DNA of 64,000 bases from Pseudidiomarina tainanensis (GCF_004214835.1 NZ_PIQJ01000001.1:62001-126000); one strand, 5' to 3'; positions 17,229-26,811 are shown, numbered from the stretch's first letter. The notes: generated by a model not told the origin, from the letters alone. Program-made: numbers and translations.

Positions 17229-18342
17229 CATAGGGCTCCTTCGCACGCAAAGGGGTAAATATACCGCCTTTATTTCGTTCCCGTAGCAGTGATTGCGGGA
17301 AACGATGATTTTCAAGTAATCGCATCACTTTAAGTGCGCGGTTATTAATCAAGCTGCCAAACTCACATTCCATAATTGGCAGGGCATTTACCGTTGCCGT
17401 AACCGTATCCGGCAGTTCAATTGGCAGAACATCGCCAGGTTTGAGTGACATCACTTGCGGAATGCGCATGGGAATGTCCACAAAGTTAGCAATGAGTTCG
17501 ACGCTAGAGGCTTGTAGCTCATGAGTAATGCGCTGACGCCAAGCTTTATCGTTACTACTGCCACCAATGTCAGCGCGCAAGTTCGTCAGCTTGTCGCGCA
17601 AGGGCTCAACCATGGCGTAAGGCATACAAATCTTGAAATGACTGTCTAGGTTACCCACTTCAAGATGGAACGTTGTGGTCACCACGATTTCACTTGGTGA
17701 ACTGGTAATCGCAGCAAACTTCGGCTGCATCTCTGAGCGCACATAACTGATTTCCAGCGGGTGCACGGCACGCCAAGATTCTTGATAGGCGTCAATCGCC
17801 AGATTCAATACACGATTGATGATGCGTTGCTCTGTGCCGGTAAATTCACGCGCTTCGTTACGCGTCATGAACCGACCGTCACCACCAAATAGATTCTCAA
17901 CAATCATCGACACCATGGCGTGAGGAAATACTACGAGCGCACTGCCACGCAACGGCTTCATCGAAATAATATTGAGGTTTGTTGGCGTAGGTGTTGCGTC
18001 GGCAAAGTCGCTGAAACGTTGGTATTTAACCGACTCAACCGAAATGTCTGCATTACGGCGCAACAAATTGAACAAGTTCATGCGAAACTGTCGAGCGAAG
18101 CGCTCGTTAATGACTTCAAGCGTATGCAAACGCTCACGGACAATGCGTGCTTGCGAACCTGGGTCAAATGGCTGTTGCTTCACTTTACGCTTTGGCTTGT
18201 GCGTGAGCGCATCAGCGCCGGCATCAGCACCCAACGGCGCCGCGCCCATGGCTTCAGCGTCAGCTTCAGTATCATCATCGGTTGCTATACCCGCCAATAA
18301 TGCATCAAGCTCTTCTTGTGACAGTTGGTGTCCGTTACTCAT
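17218..18342 (-). CDS. fliM: FliM, C-ring switch protein
   Basis: A 374-residue protein. The N-terminal CheY-binding peptide LSQEELDALLAGI is present, followed by an Ala/Asp-rich linker, the CheC-like middle domain (ARIVRERLHTLEVINERFAR, NIISMKPLRGSALVVF, GGDGRF) and a C-terminal SpoA domain (PQVMSLKPGDVLPIEL). The intact CheY-binding motif means this motor can respond to chemotaxis signals even though no che gene is in the window. Confidence 0.96.
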   Translation of the reverse strand: MSNGHQLSQEELDALLAGIATDDDTEADAEAMGAAPLGADAGADALTHKPKRKVKQQPFDPGSQARIVRERLHTLEVINERFARQFRMNLFNLLRRNADISVESVKYQRFSDFADATPTPTNLNIISMKPLRGSALVVFPHAMVSMIVENLFGGDGRFMTRNEAREFTGTEQRIINRVLNLAIDAYQESWRAVHPLEISYVRSEMQPKFAAITSSPSEIVVTTTFHLEVGNLDSHFKICMPYAMVEPLRDKLTNLRADIGGSSNDKAWRQRITHELQASSVELIANFVDIPMRIPQVMSLKPGDVLPIELPDTVTATVNALPIMECEFGSLINNRALKVMRLLENHRFPQSLLRERNKGGIFTPLRAKEPYDDE

Positions 18343-18384
18343 GTGCTCTCTTTAAAATGTGTTCAATCACGCTTTTTACAGTGA

Positions 18385-18876
18385 TTACTGAACAATGAAT
18401 TCAGTAAATAAAACATCGTTAATTGCGACTGCTTCTTCGCCTTGATACGGCGCACTTAGCGAGTCCATGATGCTTTTCGCTAAGATTTTTTTGCCTTCCG
18501 ATTGCGTGATGCTCTCGGCTTCTTGACCCGATAGTAAGACCAACAAACGATTGCGAACTTGTGGCATGTTTTTCATGAGTTCGGCTTTAACTTTCTCGCT
18601 CGGCACTTCCAGCGTTAATCCTGCATACAACAGGCGCGGACCGAACTGATCGCTCTGTAGATTCACCGTAAACGGAGAGATAGCTACAAAAACAGGATCA
18701 GTTGGCTCAGGTTCTGCTTGTGCGGAGCCCATGGCTGAAGCTGCCGCTAAGTTTCGCGTATCCCACAGTAAGTAAGTGTTGAGACCAATAAGTACCAGCA
18801 CCAAAACTAGAATAATGAGCATGAGCGAGGAATTATTCCCGTCATTTGCTACCTGTGTGTCGTTTTTACGCGCCAT
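18385..18876 (-). CDS. fliL: FliL, stator-associated basal body protein
   Basis: A 163-residue protein with one membrane helix near residues 17-38 and a periplasmic domain with VAISPFTVNLQSDQFGPRLL and LEVPSEKVKAELMKNMPQVR, then RNRLLVLLSGQ, the FliL signature. It ends VLFTEFIVQ. FliL surrounds the stators and supports torque. It lies 34 bases after fliK and 42 bases before fliM. Confidence 0.94.
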   Translation of the reverse strand: MARKNDTQVANDGNNSSLMLIILVLVLVLIGLNTYLLWDTRNLAAASAMGSAQAEPEPTDPVFVAISPFTVNLQSDQFGPRLLYAGLTLEVPSEKVKAELMKNMPQVRNRLLVLLSGQEAESITQSEGKKILAKSIMDSLSAPYQGEEAVAINDVLFTEFIVQ

Positions 18877-18910
18877 TTCTTTATCCTTTAATTAGTTACC
18901 AACGTTCGCC

Positions 18911-20158
18911 TTACGCAAAGGTGTCGACTTGACCGTTATGAGCGGCGGCAGTATGCCGAGAATTTTCACCCATGTCAGTATTCTCGGCCGATTCTGAATT
19001 TTCTACAGTGCTTTTGTTGGTATTTTGCTCATTTTGTTGCGCGTTAGCTGTCCATTGCTGAGCTTGTTGGCGTGCGTGTTGTTGCATAAATTGTTGGCTC
19101 TGATCACTCACCTGCGAGTCACCAAGCTGAATACCTTGGTTGGCAAGCGCGTCGCGCAATGTCGGCATCGCCTGCTCGAGGGCGCCGCGGACATGCTGAC
19201 TATGCGTGAGAATATTCAGTTGTGCAGTCGAATCATCCATGCGCAGTTGCACTTGTAACGGGCCTAGCTCTGCCGGATGCAAACGTAACGTCATTTCATT
19301 TTGATTGTGCATGACCATTTGCATCACGTTTTGTTGTAACTGATTGGCCCAAGCTTGGCTCCCTACCGGTGTTGCCATGGTTGCGGTGGCCGCTGTCGTG
19401 CTTGGTGTTGCGACTGGCGCCTGTGCGCCTTGCGTAACTGGTGCGTCAATCATGACGATACTGGCAGACATGGCAGACGACGTTAGAGTACTTCCGGCAG
19501 TGGGTGTTGGTGTTGCGCTCGTTGGCGCTAGTCGACTTGTGTCAATTGTCGCTTTCGTATCAACTTGCTTTAATTCTCCAGATAATTGCTGCGCAGTCTC
19601 AGGTTTAATCTGTTGTTGATTGAATTGTTGCGGCTCATTTACGCCCGCCGGAGTAGACAATGTCGACGCAATGACGTTTGCTGATTTAACGTTATCTGCT
19701 TTCAGTATCGCTTGATTCAATTGCTGAGTTGATTGCTTGGCGACAGCGGATTGTTGCTGATTGACTTGCGGCATAGCTTGAACGACTGACTGTGTCGATT
19801 GTATGGCATTAGGTGCTACGCCATTAATAGCCGTGGCCTCAGGCATGACCTGAGCGCTAGGAGCTTGTGGCTGAAGCTGTTGTAATTGTGACAAAATTTG
19901 CGCGAGAGCTTCTGGCGTCAAATCTTGTTCTAATCCTATTTCCTCGAGCAGCTGCGGATTCTCACTGTTTTGCAAGTTTACTGCGAGTTGCTGTAATTGC
20001 GCTGCTGAGGGTGCTTGGTCAAGCTCTGCGGTCGGTGATTGCAAGGCAGCAAAAAGGGCGGCAAAGCCGGTTGCCGGCGCGTTACCATCAGAGGCGGCTG
20101 GTGCACCTTTCGCGTTAGTCTGGGTGGTCGTCATTAAATTATTAAAATTAACCATCAT
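18911..20158 (-). CDS. fliK: FliK, hook-length control protein
   Basis: About 415 residues. Start ATG 20158, preceded by AAGG; a GTG 6 bases upstream is possible. The long N-terminal and central part is rich in Gln, Ala, Ser, Thr and Pro, as in FliK molecular rulers. The C-terminal Flg_hook domain is visible: MTLRLHPAELGPLQVQLRMD followed by AQLNILTHSQHVRGALEQAM and LRDALANQGIQLG. It measures hook length and, through FlhB, switches export to filament proteins. A second FliK-like protein is encoded at 31889-32728. Confidence 0.93.
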   Translation of the reverse strand: MMVNFNNLMTTTQTNAKGAPAASDGNAPATGFAALFAALQSPTAELDQAPSAAQLQQLAVNLQNSENPQLLEEIGLEQDLTPEALAQILSQLQQLQPQAPSAQVMPEATAINGVAPNAIQSTQSVVQAMPQVNQQQSAVAKQSTQQLNQAILKADNVKSANVIASTLSTPAGVNEPQQFNQQQIKPETAQQLSGELKQVDTKATIDTSRLAPTSATPTPTAGSTLTSSAMSASIVMIDAPVTQGAQAPVATPSTTAATATMATPVGSQAWANQLQQNVMQMVMHNQNEMTLRLHPAELGPLQVQLRMDDSTAQLNILTHSQHVRGALEQAMPTLRDALANQGIQLGDSQVSDQSQQFMQQHARQQAQQWTANAQQNEQNTNKSTVENSESAENTDMGENSRHTAAAHNGQVDTFA

Positions 20159-20174
20159 GCTCACCTTGTTTCTC

Positions 20175-20621
20175 CTATCGCAGCCCGCGCTGACGCATGT
20201 ACATAGCCAACGACAATTCGTCAGCTAATTTTTGCTCGCGCTTCATCGCGATTTTCACTTCAGCTGCCTGTTTACGGTCAACTAAGGTTTCATAAGACGC
20301 CAACTTACGTTGCTTGGTCTGCCAAAATTGTTGGCTTTTATCTAATTTGTTTTCTTGATCCACTAAGGCGTTTTGCGCCCGTGTAACGGCGCTATCTAAA
20401 CTGGCTAAAAACTGTCGGTAGTTACTCAGTAAATTACTCGCAATACCGTTTTGCATTTGCTGTTGAAGCTGCACTGCGTAGTCGTTTCGATACTGTTGTA
20501 GCGTTTGCAGTTGCAGCGCAATCTTCTGCTTATTCTGGCGCTCTTCAGCTAATAATTTCGCTGCTTCGTTACGCGCTTTCTCGGCCTGTTCGGTTAAATG
20601 TGCAAGTACGACGGTGTTCAT
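20175..20621 (-). CDS. fliJ: FliJ, export chaperone escort protein
   Basis: A 148-residue protein, nearly all helix with high Gln, Leu and Lys content, as expected for the FliJ coiled coil that inserts in the FliI ATPase ring and contacts FlhA. It contains [20 protein letters not shown] and ends with YMRQRGLR. The start overlaps the fliI stop in ATGA, showing coupled translation. Confidence 0.93.
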   Translation of the reverse strand: MNTVVLAHLTEQAEKARNEAAKLLAEERQNKQKIALQLQTLQQYRNDYAVQLQQQMQNGIASNLLSNYRQFLASLDSAVTRAQNALVDQENKLDKSQQFWQTKQRKLASYETLVDRKQAAEVKIAMKREQKLADELSLAMYMRQRGLR

Positions 20622-21991
20622 GACGAGGTACCTCCAACTAGTTCAGTCAACCGTTGCTGCGCTTGCGCAAAAGCGGATTGCTCGTTCATTTTTTGCTGTA
20701 AATAGGCTTCAATTTGTGGGAATTTTTGTACCGCTTGGTCTAACAAGGGGTCGTGACCGGGGCTATAGGCACCGACACTGATCAGATCGCGGTTGCGCTG
20801 ATAAACCGAGAACAACTTCTTCAGTCGCTGTGCTTGTTGTTGTTGTCCAAGCGTTGTCACGGATGGCATTACACGGCTAATCGAAGCTTCAACATCAATG
20901 GCTGGGTAATGGCCGCTTTCAGCTAAGTGGCGCGACAACACAATGTGGCCATCGAGAATCGCTCGGGTTGCATCGGCAATCGGGTCTTGCTGATCATCGC
21001 CTTCGGTTAATACGGTATAAAAGGCGGTAATCGAGCCGCCGCCACGAATGCCGTTACCGGTGCGCTCAACAAGCGCCGGAATTTTTGCAAATACGCTTGG
21101 CGGATAACCTTTGGTTGCTGGCGGCTCACCGATAGCTAAAGCAATTTCACGCTGCGCCATAGCAAAGCGGGTTAATGAGTCCATGATAAGCAGCACATGT
21201 TTGCCTTTATCACGAAAATCTTCGGCTAAACGGGTGGCATACGATGCACCTTGTAAGCGTTGTAAGGGCGAGGCGTCAGCTGGCGCGGCAACAACCACTG
21301 AGCGCGCCATGCCCTGTTCACCAAGTATGTGATCGATAAATTCTTGAACTTCGCGACCACGCTCACCAATCAGCCCAACCACAATCACATCGGCTTTGGT
21401 AAAGCGAGCCATCATGCCAAGTAAAACCGACTTGCCGACCCCAGAGCCAGCAAACAAACCCATGCGTTGCCCGCGGCCGACGCTTAATAAACCATTGATT
21501 GCGCGGATACCCACGTCAATTGAAGTATCAATTGGCGCACGTAACATTGGGTTAATGGTTTTTGTAGCAAGATAGCCATATTCTGCTTGTTTCGGTAAGG
21601 GTTTGTTATCAAGTGGGCGACCACTGCCATCAAGCACGCGGCCAAGCAAACTCTCGCCCAATGGGAACCGACGGCTATCGTTATGACCATCGTTGAGCGG
21701 CATGACCCGCGCGCCCGGCACTAAACCCTGAACGGCATCCAATGGCATTAAATAAGTGACGTCGCCGGCAAAGCCAACCACTTCAGCCTCAACCAATGCC
21801 TCGCCATGCTGCGGCATTTCAATCACACAACTACTGCCAACGGGCAGTTTTAAACCAACGGCTTCTAGCACCATACCCGTAGCACGCATCAAGCGACCAC
21901 ACATATACCATTGAGGTAATTGATGTAGACGTTGATTGACGCTGTTGAGCGTCAGTTGCCATTGGTGTAATTGATGCTGAGCGTTAGCCAT
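20618..21991 (-). CDS. fliI: FliI, flagellar export ATPase
   Basis: 457 residues from ATG 21991, which has a GAGG site 5 bases before it and gives the enterobacterial length; the frame is open further upstream inside fliH, but that is not coding here. Walker A is [14 protein letters not shown], Walker [13 protein letters not shown], with the [20 protein letters not shown] region and the [12 protein letters not shown] motif typical of F1-like type III ATPases. It unloads substrates from chaperones at the export gate with FliH and FliJ. Confidence 0.97.
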   Translation of the reverse strand: MANAQHQLHQWQLTLNSVNQRLHQLPQWYMCGRLMRATGMVLEAVGLKLPVGSSCVIEMPQHGEALVEAEVVGFAGDVTYLMPLDAVQGLVPGARVMPLNDGHNDSRRFPLGESLLGRVLDGSGRPLDNKPLPKQAEYGYLATKTINPMLRAPIDTSIDVGIRAINGLLSVGRGQRMGLFAGSGVGKSVLLGMMARFTKADVIVVGLIGERGREVQEFIDHILGEQGMARSVVVAAPADASPLQRLQGASYATRLAEDFRDKGKHVLLIMDSLTRFAMAQREIALAIGEPPATKGYPPSVFAKIPALVERTGNGIRGGGSITAFYTVLTEGDDQQDPIADATRAILDGHIVLSRHLAESGHYPAIDVEASISRVMPSVTTLGQQQQAQRLKKLFSVYQRNRDLISVGAYSPGHDPLLDQAVQKFPQIEAYLQQKMNEQSAFAQAQQRLTELVGGTSS

Positions 21992-22670
21992 GGCGACCTC
22001 GCAATTGATGCACAATGCGTTGCCAGCGGATCTCGATAGTGGCATCGAGTTCACCATTTGCACTGACTAAACGACAACCTCCGCGCTCCAACCGATCGTC
22101 GACACGTAACTTCCAGCCGACGGAGGAAATTTCTTGCTCTAAATGCTCTTTGACTAGCTCTAAATCCTCTGGATTAAGTAGCAGTACTGGTTTGTCGGTA
22201 AGCATTGGGTCTTCAAGCAAAATGGCACGAATTAACTCTAAAACTTGTTCTGGATTTGCGGCGAGCGCCTCGCCAGCAAGCTGACGGCCAACCGTTAATG
22301 CCAGTTGCAACAAGCTCTCAGAAAGGTGTGCATCCATTCCTTGTACAGCAGCGTCGGCTTCTTTTATAAGCTCACCGAGCGGCGTTAAAGCGGCTTTTAA
22401 CTGAGCGTTGTACTCGGCAAGACCAGCCTCACGGCCAAGCTTTAAACCTTCCTCATGACCGGCTTGATAGCCCGCTTCTCGACCCGCTTTAAGACCTTCT
22501 TCATAGGCTTCTTGGCGTGCTTGTTCACGCAGTTGCCGTAGTTCACTTTGCTGCTCAAACTGGGCCTCATCAGCTTGCTGTTGCTGCACAGCATCACGCC
22601 GCTGCTTCGCCGCCAACGGTTCCATATTCCAGCTGCGCCATTGGCGATTGGTATTAGACGAAGGCATCAT
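21984..22670 (-). CDS. fliH: FliH, regulator of the export ATPase
   Basis: About 228 residues; start ATG 22670 or 22667, with weak ribosome site, overlapping fliG by 17 bases. A central stretch shows repeated Gly at regular spacing ([20 protein letters not shown] and [14 protein letters not shown]), the GxxxG repeat typical of FliH. The C-terminal half resembles the V-type stator domain. FliH binds FliI and docks it on FliN. Confidence 0.93.
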   Translation of the reverse strand: MMPSSNTNRQWRSWNMEPLAAKQRRDAVQQQQADEAQFEQQSELRQLREQARQEAYEEGLKAGREAGYQAGHEEGLKLGREAGLAEYNAQLKAALTPLGELIKEADAAVQGMDAHLSESLLQLALTVGRQLAGEALAANPEQVLELIRAILLEDPMLTDKPVLLLNPEDLELVKEHLEQEISSVGWKLRVDDRLERGGCRLVSANGELDATIEIRWQRIVHQLRGRHG

Positions 22671-23694
22671 CACCACTACTCAAGACAATTTCACCCGAAT
22701 CGGCCAATCGACGCACTACTTGCAGAATAGCTTTTTGTTCGCTTTCCACTTGTGAAACTCGAATAGGACCACGTGTTTCCATCTCTTCGCGAATAAGTTG
22801 CGCTGCTCGTTGCGACATGTTGCGTAGGAATTTCTCCACCAAGCCATCGTCGGCACCTTTGAGCGCCACCACCAGCGAGGTGGTTTCGATTTGACGCAGG
22901 AGCACCTGAATACTTCGGTCGTCGAGGTCCATAAGATTTTCGAAGAGGAACATTTCGTCGACAATTTTTTGCGCCAACTCGTCGTTGTACGCACGAATAT
23001 TTTCCAACGCTGTGTCTTCTTGACCAGCACTAAGAAGGTTAAGAATTTCAGCAGCGGTGCGTACGCCACCCATCTTGCTCCGTTTCAATGATTGGCCGTC
23101 GAGCATACCGCCGAGTACTTCGGTCAGTTCTTGCAAGGCTGCTGGTTGCACACCCGTAAACGTTGCTACACGTAATACCACATCATTACGTAAGCGCTCT
23201 TCAAATAATTCTAAGACACCGGCAGCTTGAGCGCGGTCTAAGTGAATTAGGATGGTTGCGATGATTTGCGGATGTTCGTCTTTGATCATTTCCGCTACTT
23301 CTGGCACATCCATCATATTCAGGGCATCAATACCGATACCCCCAACTTTGTGTTCAAGCACATCTTCAATCAGTGTATTTGCGCGATCTGAGCCGAGTGC
23401 TTTGGTCAGTACCGAGCGCACATAATCATCGTATTTGTCAAACGAAGGGGTATTAGCCAAGTCACTATGGAACATTTCCAGCACAGCTTTGATGTCTGCA
23501 TGCGAAACGTCTGACAGCTTCGTCATTTCTTTACTGATTTTTTGGATCTGATTCGGCGGGAAGTGTTTAAACACCTCAGCCGCTGATTCTTCCTCTAGCA
23601 TTAACAACAGCAATGCCGTGCGTCGCATGCCAGTCATTTCTTTGGCGACGCTTTTATCCGTTTTGTTGTCGGTAGCGTTAGACGTGGTCATCAT
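22654..23694 (-). CDS. fliG: FliG, rotor switch protein
   Basis: A 346-residue protein. N-domain: RTALLLLMLEEESAAEVFKHF; middle domain with EHPQIIATILIHLDRAQAAG, the EHPQ motif; C-domain with FENLMDLDDRSIQVLLRQIE and the charged torque helix around LRNMSQRAAQLIREEMETRG. It binds the MS ring, FliM and the MotA stator. It overlaps the fliF stop by 17 bases. Confidence 0.97.
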   Translation of the reverse strand: MMTTSNATDNKTDKSVAKEMTGMRRTALLLLMLEEESAAEVFKHFPPNQIQKISKEMTKLSDVSHADIKAVLEMFHSDLANTPSFDKYDDYVRSVLTKALGSDRANTLIEDVLEHKVGGIGIDALNMMDVPEVAEMIKDEHPQIIATILIHLDRAQAAGVLELFEERLRNDVVLRVATFTGVQPAALQELTEVLGGMLDGQSLKRSKMGGVRTAAEILNLLSAGQEDTALENIRAYNDELAQKIVDEMFLFENLMDLDDRSIQVLLRQIETTSLVVALKGADDGLVEKFLRNMSQRAAQLIREEMETRGPIRVSQVESEQKAILQVVRRLADSGEIVLSSGDDAFV

Positions 23695-25441
23695 CGTTCA
23701 TCCAATTTTGTAAAATGCGTGCGACTTGACGTGGATTGGTTTGGGCAATCTCTTTCGCTTTCGCTAACGCTTGGGTGTAGCTCTTGTTGTTGCGCTGCTC
23801 TGGCCAATGGAAGCTATCGCCCGAGTCAGTCGTAGCGTTGTCTTCGGCCATGTCGCCATAACCATCACCTGCTTGACGGCGACGTTTGACCACGACTTCT
23901 TCCATGTCATCATCATCACCGACAACAGCGCGTAAGGTTCCTTTGCCATTGGTAGTTGTGCCCTCAGATACCGGCGCCGCGTGTACGTAACGCTTCATGA
24001 TTGGGCGCAGGAGTAATAGATAAAGCAGCAGAATGCCAATGCCAGCTAACAGATAACGCACGAGGTTTTGCGCCAGTTGCATCACTGCAGGCTGCTTGTA
24101 CCAAGGTTCTTCAACAAGCGTTTCTTGGTTGTTGACAAACGGGCTGTTGACCACTTCAATTTGGTCACCACGTGCTTCTTGAAAGCCCATTGCTTGGCGC
24201 ACCAAACGGTTGATATAGTCCAGTTCTTCGGCACTGCGTGGCACTAATTCTGGGTTGCCTTCCTCATCAAGGACGGTGCGATGGTTAATGACGACTGCAA
24301 CAGAGAGGCGCTCAAGCTGACCACGTTGATGATCCACATGCTCCACAAAGCGATCGAGCTCATAATTCACTACTTGGTCTTGCTGAACAGCGCGCGTGCC
24401 GGTTGCCGCGGTTGTCTCAGTTTCATCACCTTCAGCGGTTGTTTCAATGGGTGATGGTTCGACGCCTGGCGGCGTATTGGTTAAGGCGCCGGGAACGCCC
24501 ATGGCACCAGCCCCGCTGCCTTGTAAATTGGTATTGCGTTGAATACTGCGAATGGCGGCGGTTTCAGGCGTTTGGTTTGGGCTATAACGTTCAGCGGTTG
24601 CTTCGCGTTTGGAAAAATCAACCTGCGCCACGACCTGAGCTTTGATGTTCTCGCGGCCTAAAATTGGAATTAGAATGTTTTCAATGCGTTGTTGGTAAGA
24701 GCGTTCAACTTGTTGAATATAATCAAGTTTGGAACCACTCAAAGCATCATCGCGATTATTCTGCGAAAGTAGTGCTCCATATTGGTCAACGACCGTGACG
24801 TTGTCCGGAGTGAGTTCAGGGACGCTACTCGACACCATATGTATAATGGCTTGAACTTGACCATCGCCGAGCTTGCGCCCCGGTTGTAAGGTCAGAATCA
24901 CCGATGCTTTTGCAGGCTCACGCTCACGCACAAATACGGAAGCCTTCGCCATGGCGAGATGTACTCGAGCTTTTTGTACCGGCCCGAGTGATTCCATGGA
25001 GCTGGCTAGCTCACCCTCTAAGGCGCGCTGGAAATTCACCTGCTCGGCAAATTGGCTAATACCAAACGCTTGGTTATCCATCAGTGAAAACCCAGCGTTA
25101 CCACCTTGCGGTAATCCTTGCTCTGCCATTTGTAAGCGCAATTTATGAACTTGTTCACTTGGGACTAAGATGGTACCCGCACTGTTTAGCTGGTAGGGAA
25201 TTTGACGCGCGTCGAGTTCAGTAACAATTCGGCCACCGTCAGCTTCGCTCAAGTTGCTATACAACACGCGATATTCCGGCGCACTTGCCCACATCACTAA
25301 CGCAAACACCAAACCAATAAACGCAGCACCACCGATTAACAATGGTACCAGTCCACTTTGTTTTAGCTTGTTCAGCCACGGCGCAGGCGCTGCATTCCCG
25401 GAGGCTGGGCTGTTCATTGTTTGAGCTTGCGTTGCTTCCAT
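23678..25441 (-). CDS. fliF: FliF, MS-ring protein
   Basis: About 587 residues from ATG 25441; an in-frame TTG lies 12 bases upstream. Two membrane helices, near residues 30-50 and 455-475, flank the periplasmic region. Signatures: YRVLYSNLSEADGGRIVTEL, GFSLMDNQAFGISQFAEQVN, RALEGELASSMESLGPVQKA and ARVHLAMAKASVFVREREPA. The C-terminal tail (QARQVARIL-like NPRQVARILQNWMNDD) binds FliG. It is the first gene of the fliF operon, divergent from fliE as in enterobacteria. Confidence 0.97.
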   Translation of the reverse strand: MEATQAQTMNSPASGNAAPAPWLNKLKQSGLVPLLIGGAAFIGLVFALVMWASAPEYRVLYSNLSEADGGRIVTELDARQIPYQLNSAGTILVPSEQVHKLRLQMAEQGLPQGGNAGFSLMDNQAFGISQFAEQVNFQRALEGELASSMESLGPVQKARVHLAMAKASVFVREREPAKASVILTLQPGRKLGDGQVQAIIHMVSSSVPELTPDNVTVVDQYGALLSQNNRDDALSGSKLDYIQQVERSYQQRIENILIPILGRENIKAQVVAQVDFSKREATAERYSPNQTPETAAIRSIQRNTNLQGSGAGAMGVPGALTNTPPGVEPSPIETTAEGDETETTAATGTRAVQQDQVVNYELDRFVEHVDHQRGQLERLSVAVVINHRTVLDEEGNPELVPRSAEELDYINRLVRQAMGFQEARGDQIEVVNSPFVNNQETLVEEPWYKQPAVMQLAQNLVRYLLAGIGILLLYLLLLRPIMKRYVHAAPVSEGTTTNGKGTLRAVVGDDDDMEEVVVKRRRQAGDGYGDMAEDNATTDSGDSFHWPEQRNNKSYTQALAKAKEIAQTNPRQVARILQNWMNDDDHV

Positions 25442-25484
25442 TGGGTATCTCAATTCAATTGGTGCACGGATTTATCTACTGCAC

Positions 25485-25576
25485 ATTATGCCCAGAGCAA
25501 TGCAAGTCAAAGTGGCAATAAGCGCACTTTTTTAGGCTTTATTGAACGCTTCGCTTTTGTGATTGGTGGGTATAGT
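25485..25576. promoter_or_regulatory. Divergent fliF operon / fliE promoter region with candidate FlhDC box
   Basis: For fliF (minus strand): TAAAAAAGTGCGCTTATT (25534-25517) lies about 26 bases upstream of a CATAAT -10-like element (25490-25485). This is almost the same as the element before flgB. For fliE (plus strand): TATAGT at 25571-25576, with CTTTATTGAACGCTTCGC (25537-25554) upstream. Neither has a convincing -35, as expected for activator-dependent promoters. FlhDC is the proposed activator. Confidence 0.45.
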
Positions 25577-25613
25577 TGCTGCAATCACAGAAGTGAATGA
25601 GAAGGAATGATTC

Positions 25614-25955
25614 ATGAGCGTACCGGCAATTCAAACTGCATTGCAACAAATGCAAACCATGAAGGCAGAGGTTGCTGCCCCTGCGCTAAAAGTAAATTTG
25701 AACGTGCAACCAGGCGTTGAGAAAGTGCAGAGCGGCGGCTTTGCGGGGGAGTTAAAAAACTCGATAGAGCGCATCAACGCGCTACAACAAACGTCGGCGG
25801 CTACCACGACAGCATTTCAATTAGGCGACCCGAATGTATCGCTAAATCAAGTGATGGTGGACAAGCAAAAAGCTGGTCTAGCTTTTGAAATGGGCGTGCA
25901 GGTGCGTAATAAGCTGGTCAGTGCTTATAAAGATATTATGAATATGCAGGTGTAG
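25614..25955 (+). CDS. fliE: FliE, MS ring-rod junction protein
   Basis: A 113-residue protein with the FliE end pattern VSLNQVMVDKQKAGLAFEMG and VQVRNKLVSAYKDIMNMQV. FliE joins the MS ring to the rod and is an early export substrate. It is a single-gene unit divergent from fliF and convergent with flaG. A GAAGGAATGATTC ribosome region precedes the ATG. Confidence 0.96.
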   Translation: MSVPAIQTALQQMQTMKAEVAAPALKVNLNVQPGVEKVQSGGFAGELKNSIERINALQQTSAATTTAFQLGDPNVSLNQVMVDKQKAGLAFEMGVQVRNKLVSAYKDIMNMQV

Positions 25956-25966
25956 TTTTAAGACGA

Positions 25967-25991
25967 GAGAAGAGGCTTTACGCCTCTTCTC
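25967..25991. terminator. Hairpin between convergent fliE and flaG (possible terminator)
   Basis: GAGAAGAGGC (25967-25976) pairs perfectly with GCCTCTTCTC (25982-25991) around a 5-base loop. There is no clear T run on either strand, so it is at best a weak or factor-assisted terminator. The right arm is inside the last codons of flaG. Confidence 0.45.
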
Positions 25992-26328
25992 GGACTAGCA
26001 ATCCACTCATTTCATGCAAATGCTGCGCAATGCGAAGAACCTCTTCGTTAGGGATCTGACGTATAACTTCGCCAGATTCTTGGCTTACAACCTTCACAAT
26101 AGTTCGACCTGAGCTATCATCAAATTCGAAATGAATACCATAGTTATTCATGACTTCATTGATTTGCTGAACAGGTTTTACGAGTTCATCTTTCTTAATT
26201 TCGCGTTGCGCTTCGCTTTGGCGCACAGCAGGTAATTGCTGTAATACGCGGTCTAATCGCTGTTTTTCAGCAGCAGCGGTTGTTACCGGCCAATTTGAAG
26301 TGGCTTCATTTATTGGTGTGGCCATCAT
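25978..26328 (-). CDS. flaG: FlaG family protein
   Basis: 116 residues from ATG 26328, which has GGAG 5 bases before it; the frame is open 22 codons further up but without a ribosome site, and a sigma-28 promoter lies in between. The C-terminal two thirds match FlaG: VQQINEVMNNYGIHFEFDDS, TIVKVVSQESGEVIRQIPNE and EEVLRIAQHLHEMSGLLV. FlaG proteins affect filament length in polar flagella, by a mechanism not well known. Here it lies downstream of flagellin and an unknown gene. Confidence 0.92.
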   Translation of the reverse strand: MMATPINEATSNWPVTTAAAEKQRLDRVLQQLPAVRQSEAQREIKKDELVKPVQQINEVMNNYGIHFEFDDSSGRTIVKVVSQESGEVIRQIPNEEVLRIAQHLHEMSGLLVREEA

Positions 26329-26373
26329 GTCATCTCCAAAATTACGAAAATGTGTCTTTTCGCTTATATTGGA

Positions 26374-26400
26374 ATATCGGCTGATATCGTACAAACTTTA
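26374..26400 (-). promoter_or_regulatory. Sigma-28 (FliA) promoter of flaG
   Basis: Minus strand -35 TAAAGTTT (26400-26393, perfect), 11-base spacer, -10 GCCGATAT (26381-26374, one mismatch). It ends 45 bases before the flaG ATG and gives flaG its own late promoter. Confidence 0.9.
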
Positions 26401-26415
26401 GCCGCTTTTAATTCA

Positions 26416-26769
26416 TTATAATGTCGATGCTAACGTACTGACTTTATTGTGTAAATTGATAATCGCGGAGAGCGCCACTCGCTCGCTATCATCTAACTCT
26501 AAATAAGTATTCTCGCCACGTGTGCCGTCAGAGGGTTTAATGATGTTTGCATATCGAGTGAGAAGATGCTCAAGATTCATCTGAATCATCATGAGTTCCA
26601 ACTGAAACTCCTGCTGATAAACCTGATATTTCTCTTTTTGCTGGGCATCCTTGCTATGTTCAATCGCGGCAGCGAGTTTACTATCCAATATAAACTCCAC
26701 CGTTTTTAGCTTAGGGATCACGTCGTTAATTAATTCGTATGACGTAACCGTTGCGTTCGCTATTTTCAT
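26416..26769 (-). CDS. Unrecognised helical protein between flagellin and flaG
   Basis: 117 residues from ATG 26769, chosen because CAGGG lies upstream and the longer frame runs into the flagellin terminator. The sequence is rich in charged residues, Gln and Leu and looks fully helical (KLAAAIEHSKDAQQKEKYQV, then ELMMIQMNLEHLLTRYAN). There is no signal peptide, membrane segment or Cys. Size and helical nature resemble small flagellar chaperones such as FliS, FliT or FlgN, but fliS, fliT and flgN are all present elsewhere in the cluster. I do not recognise a family. No sigma-28 promoter was found in front of it. Confidence 0.7.
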   Translation of the reverse strand: MKIANATVTSYELINDVIPKLKTVEFILDSKLAAAIEHSKDAQQKEKYQVYQQEFQLELMMIQMNLEHLLTRYANIIKPSDGTRGENTYLELDDSERVALSAIINLHNKVSTLASTL

Positions 26770-26811
26770 AGTGGTTGCCCTGCATTTTATGGCAGTGATA
26801 GATTTTTTAAG

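Noticed and set aside
17231-17315. Long N-terminal form of FliN
   Set aside because: The extra codons overlap fliM in another frame and lack a ribosome site; the short form has one and the usual length.
22766-22781. CACGTG in fliG as another parS site
   Set aside because: Flanks (GGACCACGTGTTTCC) do not form the TGTTNC/GNAACA palindrome.
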